From assembly GCF_000264905.1 (NCBI RefSeq), contig NW_006763140.1, positions 1,374,702-1,438,701 on the forward strand: a DNA stretch of 64,000 nt, given 5' to 3'. This DNA comes from Stereum hirsutum FP-91666 SS1. Its lineage: Eukaryota > Basidiomycota > Agaricomycetes > Russulales > Stereaceae. The position numbers were made by a program, and so were the translations under genes. Shown here piece after piece: positions 57,844-64,000 of this stretch. Within the stretch, counting starts at the first letter, position 1. Each line of letters begins with the position of its first letter. Under the pieces are notes generated by a model that saw only the letters and a list, made by a program, of their open reading frames with translations, was not told the DNA's origin and searched no databases.

Positions 57844-60346
57844 ATGTCCAGCATGTCCCTTGAGAAGACAAAGCCTGACGCAGGCTCCGGCTATGATGTC
57901 GATATTCTGGAGGCGCAGAGGAAAAGGCCACTGAGCAAGTGGGAGGCTTTCTACCGGGGAACATTGTTTCAGATGCTGGTTACGGGTGCCGTCGCGTTTG
58001 CGGGACCTGCCATGGCGGACGGTGAGCTTGTATTCATCCTCGGGTGACGAGGTATCACTAAAACGTTGATTCCAGCACTCTCCGGACTTGGTGGAGGAGG
58101 GTATGTTGTATCGATGTCATTAACAACCTAGTCGCTGACATCTAACTTGCTGCTTGCACATAGTCTCGCCACACCATACGTCGCCAGTAAGTTCACATCC
58201 CGTGAGACTATAACTAGACGGATATTGATCGTCCTTTTACAGATGCTAGCAATTGCGTCTACTATGCAGTGAGCACCTTGCATAGTTTGTAGAAGGGAGC
58301 TGTTCATAATTGACAATGTTTTCCCTCTTGAACAGCTCATGGCTGTGACATGGTAAGCATCGTCCTGCATACCTGTGGGGTGATATTCAGCTGATATTTA
58401 CCCATTTTTCAGTCTGGTCGGTGGACCGATAATCAACCGTCTCGGCGTAAAGTGGTCTTTGGCCCTTGGCGCGATATCCTTCCCGCTCACGGTAGGTTAC
58501 ATTTGCGCCATAGACTGTCGATTCTCTCACTAAGACGTCCCTTCAGGGCTCATCATTATACGTCAATTCTGAGTATGGAATCCAGTGGTACCTCATTGTA
58601 AGTTCACAAGCGAACTCACGCAGAGACTTCCCATTCTGACCTGCTACACTTAGCTTGGTCAAGCGCTCGCTGGTATTGGTAAGTTATACATCTCAAGATT
58701 TCCTAGAGCCATTCACTCATGGGACGCTGCTCGATAGGTATGGGATTGTGGTATGTCGCCGAGGCCGTGATCATTCTGAGTTACCCCGAGAAGAACCGGA
58801 GAGGCTTGTACGTATCTCTAAATCTTCCTCTCTGCCCTTCCTGGTCTCACGTGAAGTGTCTAGCTATTTGGCTCTATGGGTAACTATCCCTTACGACGAT
58901 AGGGTAATTTGTGTCATATTGAACATTTTGCGTTGTCCTCGCTTTTTTCTCTTAGATCGTCTCGAGGAACCTCGGTCAACTTGTCGGCGGTGCCATCAGT
59001 CTGTCCACCAAGTATGTCCCTCATACTACTGCCACCAGTGTTACGGACGCTAACAGTCTGTCTTTCGCAGTGTGAACTCAGACTCATCGGGAGGTATCGC
59101 CACATCTACCTACCTGATCTTCGTCGGTATGTCGGATCTCGTTACGGTAGATCAATTTCTCGCTTTCGCTAATGCCCAATTGCAGGTCTCGAATGCATAG
59201 GCTTTCCGGCTTCTCTCTTGCTTTCACCACCAGAGAAAGTGGTTAGGTCAGACGGTTCGGGTGTTCACACGGCAGTAGGCACCCACTCCTGGAAGAAAGA
59301 GTTCAAGGAGTTGTGGGCTGCTGCCATCGACAAGCGGGTATGTTTTCCAGTCATCATTCCCTAAACTCGCGGATCCCTCAACTCATATTTCCTGCTACAG
59401 ACACTCCTACTCATCGGCTTCTTCTTCTACTCGTTCTTCTACATATCTGTAAGCATGCACGCTAGTTTTCTCTCTCTTTTCACATACTAACATGTTTCGC
59501 CCAATAAGGTCTACGGCACCTTCCTCTCAAACTACTTCTCCGTTCGTGCTCGCGCCCTCTCGTCTCTCATCTCGCCTGCATTCTGCATCTTCGGCTGCTT
59601 CTTCCTCGGATGGGTCCTCGATAGGCCAAACCTTTCGCAACGTACCCGCGGCACGCTTGGATTCATCATCGTCGTCGCCTCCGCGGTAGGGATCTATATC
59701 TACACCTGTGTAGTTCAGGCTGGGTTCAATGCCAACAACCCCGGAACGTTCGATTGGTGAGCACTAGTGCCTGCTCTTAAAACGCATCGTGGCGATGTTA
59801 ACGTTTGGATGTCACTGAATTTAGGTCGTCGCCGGGCTGGGCGAGGGCCTTCATGCCTTACTTCTTCATCAATACCTTCGGACCCATGGGACAGTCGTAC
59901 ATGTGCGTGTGTCTGCGTCTGATTCCATTATTTTCTGGGATACTTATCTCTTGCGGCGTGTAGGTATTGGTTGATCTCCTGCTACGCAACCGATGTCCAG
60001 TCCAACGCACGCCACGCTGGTGTATTCCGTGCGTTTGAGGCCGTTGGCCAGGCCGTCAGTTACGGTATCAACTCGCACGCGAGTAATCTTTTCATTGGAT
60101 TGTAAGTCTCCTTCTTTATAGTCTCACTCCTCCGGACTCTCTCTTTGTTAATTCGTATAAATGAACTAATTTGACGGTGTGGTGCGACGTTGCAGCGGTC
60201 TGAACTTCGGCCTCCTTGTAGTCGCGTCCCCATTGATGTACATCGTCGTCCGTACTATTCCGGAGATCATGCCGATGCAGGTGGAAGAGGAGAAGGATAA
60301 GGAGAGGGCCGAAGCTCTGAGGGCTGAGGCTGAGACTGTGAAGTAG
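57844..60346 (+). CDS. UNC93-like MFS membrane protein
   Basis: Eighteen exons, 478 aa: 57844-58021, 58076-58100, 58164-58186, 58243-58268, 58336-58352, 58413-58491, 58547-58597, 58654-58678, 58738-58807, 58864-58879, 58956-59011, 59071-59126, 59186-59337, 59401-59448, 59509-59756, 59825-59902, 59964-60101, 60196-60346. UNC93/DUF895-type MFS: WEAFYRGTLFQMLVTGAVAF, GGPIINRLGVKWSLALG, LILGQALAGIGMGLWYVAEA, YPEKNRRGFY, LGQLVGGAISL, then FFFYSFFYISVYGT and a C-terminal half with SYMYWLISCYATD and QAVSYGINS. Around twelve hydrophobic segments are seen. Substrates of fungal members are unknown. Eight exons are shorter than 30 nt. Confidence 0.88.
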
Positions 60347-60599
60347 TCTTTTTTGGTCGTCATGTAGCTTATGGTTTTTTGTATCCTAGAGGATATAGTA
60401 AAAGTACGATTACGCCTTTATAGAGCTCATTGGACTGTAGAGGGCTCTTCGAGTGGAAGGACAGCTCAGTCGGATCACGCAAGGCGGGGAGATGATCCAC
60501 CAGTGGAGGATGTTCGAGGAATGCTACCATAGTCTGCCTGTAAACCTGAGCGTAACCAAGATCAAAGCTTACAAATTAACCGCAACATTGCCTGAAATC

Positions 60600-62149
60600 T
60601 CACTTCGTCACTCGAAAACTCCCCTTCGATCCAGCACTCCCGCTCCCAAGTTCCTTCCACCACTTCGCCTTTTCAGCGCCCGTGTCCCCACCACCGCCGC
60701 CTCCTTTTCCTCCCTTCACAGTTACACCTTTACCTCGTTTGACGACCACCGACAGACCTGAAGACACGCCTTTGCGTCCACCTCCGGGGAACTTTTCTTT
60801 CTTTTTCGTATTAGTATCCGAATCGACATCAGAGTCGTCGTCCCCGAATTGTCTGGATCGTTTCTTCGACGTTGAGTTGGATGTTGGTGTGTCAGAGGTG
60901 GTAGATTGGGAAGATGCTGTGGGTTGGGAGGGTGCGGTACGAACGCGGATGGGAACGACGGAATATGCCTGCTCCCATTGTTTGCGATGGAGGCGGTAGA
61001 TTGCCATTGTGGCGCGGGCATCGGTGACCTGATCCACACACACACACACACACGATGGTCAGTTCATGTCTAAAGTTGGTTCGCGCGGAAGGGAAAGGAA
61101 GGTGAGAAATAATATTTACAGAGCTGTGTTCCCCTCCCTGAATCGGAACGGCGAACATATCACGGACGAGATTTCGCAAGGCTGGTCTTGAGCCACGGGA
61201 TTGGCCGTTTTTGTGTGCTAGGTGTTGGGTGTCGCGGGTGAGATTGCGGGGATGCGAGAGTAGAAGGGCCTGGTGCCACAAAATGGCGAGGAGAACGGGT
61301 TTCAATGAGCAAAATGATAGAGCCGACAACCGTGGAGGAAAGGACACACCTTCAAGTCGTTATGTATAGCATGTCCGATGAGTATACGATCTTTGATGAT
61401 ATCTGCCACCTTCGTCTGCACTTCCTCAAACGATGTGGCTGTTGCAACAGGCCGCCGCCACACTGAGCAAAAAACTGGAGCGGAGTAGAGGAGAAACACA
61501 CCATGAGTCATGTCCTTCTCTCTAATCCCACTCCACTGCGTCCTCCAATCCGTCACCCTCTCCTTCTGTCTCACAAACTCATCCAGCACCACCGCCCCGT
61601 TCCAATCCACCAAACTCACTCGCGCCAAAGAACTCTCGCTCCCGTTCGGACCAACACCTACCATCTCACAATCAACGGCGAGGTATTTCTTTGGCGCACC
61701 ACCTTGTTTAGAGTCAGTGTCATTTATTTGATTCGGTGTTGTTGAAGAGGGAAGGAGTCCGAAGATAAGTTGTCGGAGGTGGCCTAGGGATTCGTTGTTT
61801 TGAATTGTGCGGTCAGTAAAGAGGGAGGGGTCGGTGCCGGACGGTAGCGAAGTTTTTGCGGCTTTAATACTGGTATTAGATGGCCCTGCAGTGGAAGCTG
61901 GAGATGAGTGGGAGGTGCGAGCAAAAGAAGGTGCCACAGAGGTAGAGGCGGCATTGGAGGTGGAATGGTCCAGTTTTCGGCGCTTTCTTCGATTTTCCCC
62001 ATCTTCCGTCCGTCCGATTTTCTGTTCACAAGGAAGGAGTAATGTGTAAGTATGGATAGGACCAAGATGAAGAGGTCAATAATTGGTTATGCCTTTTGGA
62101 GAGCGAGCCAGTTGCCCGAGGGAGCCTGTGTGGCTGATTTTGTGGTCAT
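60600..62149 (-). CDS. REX4: REX4-like 3'-5' RNA exonuclease
   Basis: Five exons, 62093-62149, 61502-62021, 61350-61462, 61120-61269 and 60600-61028; 422 aa. DEDDh exonuclease of the Rex4/ISG20 type: Exo I YLAVDCEMVGVG at about 105, Exo II IGHAIHNDLKALLL, Exo III region TDARATMAIYRLH with preceding SSVT, giving all acidic residues and the His. In yeast Rex4 acts in rRNA processing in the nucleolus. The N-terminus MTTKSATQAPSGNWLALQK is joined over an intron with a GC donor (AAG|GCATAA) to a basic RRKRRKL stretch, likely a nuclear signal. The C-terminus is basic and Gly/Ser-rich with a KKRSRQF motif. Without the GC donor there is no GT near the exon 1 end. Confidence 0.9.
61035..61053. repeat. 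CA/GT microsatellite in REX4 intron 4
   Basis: Nineteen bases of (CA)n on the plus strand lie in the intron, six bases from the acceptor as read on the gene strand (GT repeat, then GGATCAG). Length is likely polymorphic. Confidence 0.85.
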
Positions 62150-62355
62150 CGCGTGAGGCAAGTTGCGTTCGCCACTTCAGCTGTATGCGAACTCGTGGAC
62201 TTCCGAGCGCTGAACGCAGGGCACATAATATTGCCCCTTTTGACGACTACTGAGAGCATCATACTCATCTGGTCAAACTGGCAACATACAGTATAGGTAG
62301 GCAACCGCACCAGCAGAAAACTACAAAAACTGATTCGTCAAAGAGAATGCGAGAC

Positions 62356-62427
62356 TTCGGATACGGGGAATCGAACCCCGAGCTGCCGCGTGAGAGGCGG
62401 CAATGTTAGCCGTTACACCATATCCGA
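62356..62427 (-). tRNA. tRNA-Glu (anticodon CTC)
   Basis: Identical in sequence to the gene at 20426-20497, with full acceptor, anticodon and T stems and discriminator A. It belongs to the 271-nt block repeated after the N gap. Confidence 0.95.
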
Positions 62428-62638
62428 CTGTAAAGATGGCGCCAATAGCAGACCGTGACCGACCGATAATCTTCACGACGAAGACCTGCGAACCATTGCT
62501 CATGAAAGGATGAGCATCATATGTTGGTGCAGGCATAAGTACAGAACAAATAGCATAATTAACGAAGCGAACATTAAACCTCAAGATACAAGCATCTGCT
62601 AACGCGACCCTCCATGTGTGCCATGCCTCCCGCTCATC
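62368..62638. repeat. 271-bp exact repeat, copy 1
   Basis: Identical to 63730-64000 at a constant offset of 1362 bases. It includes most of the tRNA-Glu gene and its upstream flank. Copy 2 starts at the end of the N run and continues past the window. Confidence 0.9.
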
Positions 62639-62705
62639 GACTTCAGCACCTTCAGCCCTCTCCAGCCCATATCCAATAGAATGGTCTAAGCGACCCCGGA
62701 AAAGA

Positions 62706-63245
62706 TCAGAAACCCTCGGTGCCATCGCCCTGCTCTCCCTGCCAGAATATCTTCCACACCTGCTTGCAGATATTCTTCCCCAGCGTGAGCGGTTCCCCGG
62801 CCTTTATCTTCTCAAAAATCCTATCCGCCAGTTCCTTCTGATGTCCACTCACTATACTCTCCCTGATGACGTTGAGCAATTTGGGAGTAGGTTCGAGGTA
62901 GTTGGCGATCAGAGTGGGTAAGTGAATTGATGGCGGTGGGTGTGAGATGGAGAGCAGGATGCTGTCGGTTGAACTACATGTATGAACGCCGCAAGGAGTC
63001 TGCTAGTTAGACATAGGAAAGGTAATAAGGAAGGGAAAGAGGCCGTACTAAAGCTCCGGAAACGGTGGTCCTCTCGTCCCCGGCGTCTGCATCTCCCTCT
63101 CCCCAAGCGGTTGCTCAGGGTGCCCCTTTTTCCCTGGGAAGACACCGTTCCCATACCCCGCATTCGGGGCAGTGGAGTGATACCACACCACCTCCTGGTT
63201 CCTTGCGGCCGCCTTCGCCCAGATCTCGTTCGAACCTCTGCTCAT
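62706..63245 (-). CDS. small conserved-looking protein, function unknown
   Basis: Two exons, 63049-63245 and 62706-62973; 154 aa. The intron has donor GTACGG and acceptor TGTAG and its phase is kept. The N-terminal half is Gly/Pro/Lys-rich (MSRGSNEIWAKAAARNQEVV, GYGNGVFPGKKGHPEQPLGE); the C-terminal half is helical (LNVIRESIVSGHQKELADRI, then LGKNICKQVWKIFW). The codon structure and clear splice sites argue it is real, but I recognise no domain. It is divergent from the gene at 63340 with only 94 bp between start codons. A second copy of its 3' neighbour lies past the gap. Confidence 0.6.
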
Positions 63246-63339
63246 AAAGCCTTTTTCTTTTTCTTCACTTACTACCCACCACCACAAACCCACAACACCC
63301 ACATTTTCCCCAAATCACAACTCGATCCTCTACACAAAC
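63246..63339. promoter_or_regulatory. 94-bp divergent promoter
   Basis: It separates the start codons at 63245 (minus) and 63340 (plus). It is C/A-rich on the plus strand, with ACCCACCACC-type repeats and CTTTTTCTTTTTC. No TATA box is obvious. Confidence 0.4.
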
Positions 63340-63505
63340 ATGCCTCTTTTCAAGAAGAGCCACAACGTCCGTCTCTTCTCTCTTTTTTCATGCCTCATCA
63401 CTTCACTGAAATTGCCTTCATATCCTTCAAAACTTACAGAAGCACGAGAACGACTCCGGCGCCGCCGACAACATCCGCGACGACTCTACCACTGGCTCCG
63501 GCACC
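63340..63505 (+). CDS. start of an unidentified gene, cut by the assembly gap
   Basis: Exon 1 is 63340-63366 (MPLFKKSHN), then a 73-nt intron (donor GTCCGT, acceptor TTACAG), then an exon from 63440 that runs into N at 63506 (KHENDSGAADNIRDDSTTGS). The start is Asp/Ser/Thr-rich and resembles the beginning of small basidiomycete stress-type proteins that open MPLF, but I make no family call. The 3' part is missing. Confidence 0.6.
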
Positions 63506-63729
63506 NNNNNNNNNNNNNNNNNNNNNNNNNNNNNNNNNNNNNNNNNNNNNNNNNNNNNNNNNNNNNNNNNNNNNNNNNNNNNNNNNNNNNNNNNNNNNNN
63601 NNNNNNNNNNNNNNNNNNNNNNNNNNNNNNNNNNNNNNNNNNNNNNNNNNNNNNNNNNNNNNNNNNNNNNNNNNNNNNNNNNNNNNNNNNNNNNNNNNNN
63701 NNNNNNNNNNNNNNNNNNNNNNNNNNNNN
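63506..63729. other. assembly gap (224 N)
   Basis: An unbroken run of N. It ends inside a tRNA-Glu copy. Confidence 0.99.
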
Positions 63730-63789
63730 GAATCGAACCCCGAGCTGCCGCGTGAGAGGCGGCAATGTTAGCCGTTACACCATATCCGA
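63730..63789 (-). tRNA. tRNA-Glu (CTC), truncated at its 3' end by the gap
   Basis: Sixty bases identical to the corresponding part of 62356-62427; the last 12 bases of the 3' end are hidden in N. It may be an assembly duplicate rather than a separate gene. Confidence 0.6.
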
Positions 63790-64000
63790 CTGTAAAGATG
63801 GCGCCAATAGCAGACCGTGACCGACCGATAATCTTCACGACGAAGACCTGCGAACCATTGCTCATGAAAGGATGAGCATCATATGTTGGTGCAGGCATAA
63901 GTACAGAACAAATAGCATAATTAACGAAGCGAACATTAAACCTCAAGATACAAGCATCTGCTAACGCGACCCTCCATGTGTGCCATGCCTCCCGCTCATC
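63730..64000. repeat. 271-bp exact repeat, copy 2
   Basis: Identical over its full visible length to 62368-62638. Starting exactly at the gap edge fits either a misjoined contig end or a real tandem repeat that the assembler could not cross. Confidence 0.9.

Noticed and set aside
1..64000. CRISPR array, intact transposon or viral gene
   Set aside because: No regularly spaced repeats and no transposase, reverse transcriptase, integrase or capsid-like frame were seen.

Overview
The window is nuclear DNA of a filamentous basidiomycete, most likely a mushroom-forming agaricomycete. The evidence is gene style: almost every gene is cut by many short GT-AG introns (about 50-100 nt, often with CTAAC/CTGAC-like branch points), the pyrimidine-rich strand lies upstream of start codons, and there are typical basidiomycete families (DUF6593, small expansin-like DPBB secreted protein, F-box/leucine-rich proteins). 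No species is claimed. Gene models below were built by hand by joining exons at splice sites; every complete spliced model stays in frame to its stop codon.

Layout. 1-4.1 kb: non-coding DNA with a strong foldback, then a PCL/PHO80-type cyclin gene on the minus strand. 4.1-14.06 kb: an almost 10 kb stretch with no convincing gene, pyrimidine-rich on the plus strand. 14.06-16.8 kb: a mitochondrial-type P-loop ATPase. 17.4-20.2 kb: two tandem MPR1-like N-acetyltransferases. 20.4 kb: tRNA-Glu(CTC). 20.8-33 kb: two nitronate monooxygenase (NMO) paralogues in opposite orientation, enclosing a secreted DPBB protein, an F-box protein and a 10-exon acyl-CoA/4-coumarate-CoA ligase ending in a peroxisomal AKL tail. 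33.3-34.8 kb: a microbial-type PARG-like protein. 35.7-47.2 kb: two 519-residue ACS-family (allantoate-permease-like) MFS transporters in opposite orientation, enclosing a Yra1/ALYREF-like RNA-binding protein, N-acetylglucosamine kinase, a DUF6593 protein and tRNA-Glu(TTC). 48-54.2 kb: F-box protein, cornichon/Erv14 and an alpha/beta hydrolase. 54.5-62.2 kb: a fructosyl-amino-acid-oxidase-like flavoenzyme, an UNC93-like transporter and a REX4-like exonuclease. 62.4-64 kb: tRNA-Glu(CTC), a small unknown gene, and the start of a plus-strand gene that runs into a 224-nt run of N. After the gap, 271 bases repeat 62368-62638 exactly.

Function. Housekeeping genes (cyclin, cornichon, REX4, mRNA-export adaptor, GlcNAc kinase) alternate with accessory nitrogen and small-molecule genes (NMO pair, MPR1-like pair, organic-anion MFS pair, amadoriase-like oxidase, esterase, acyl-CoA ligase). 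The accessory genes are mostly paralogue pairs, so the region looks shaped by local duplication and inversion. I see no proven new system. The best leads are the 10 kb gene-free block with intron-like signals, the three GC-AG introns (one checked by a paralogue), the 10-nt micro-exon and the altered PARG-like catalytic loop.
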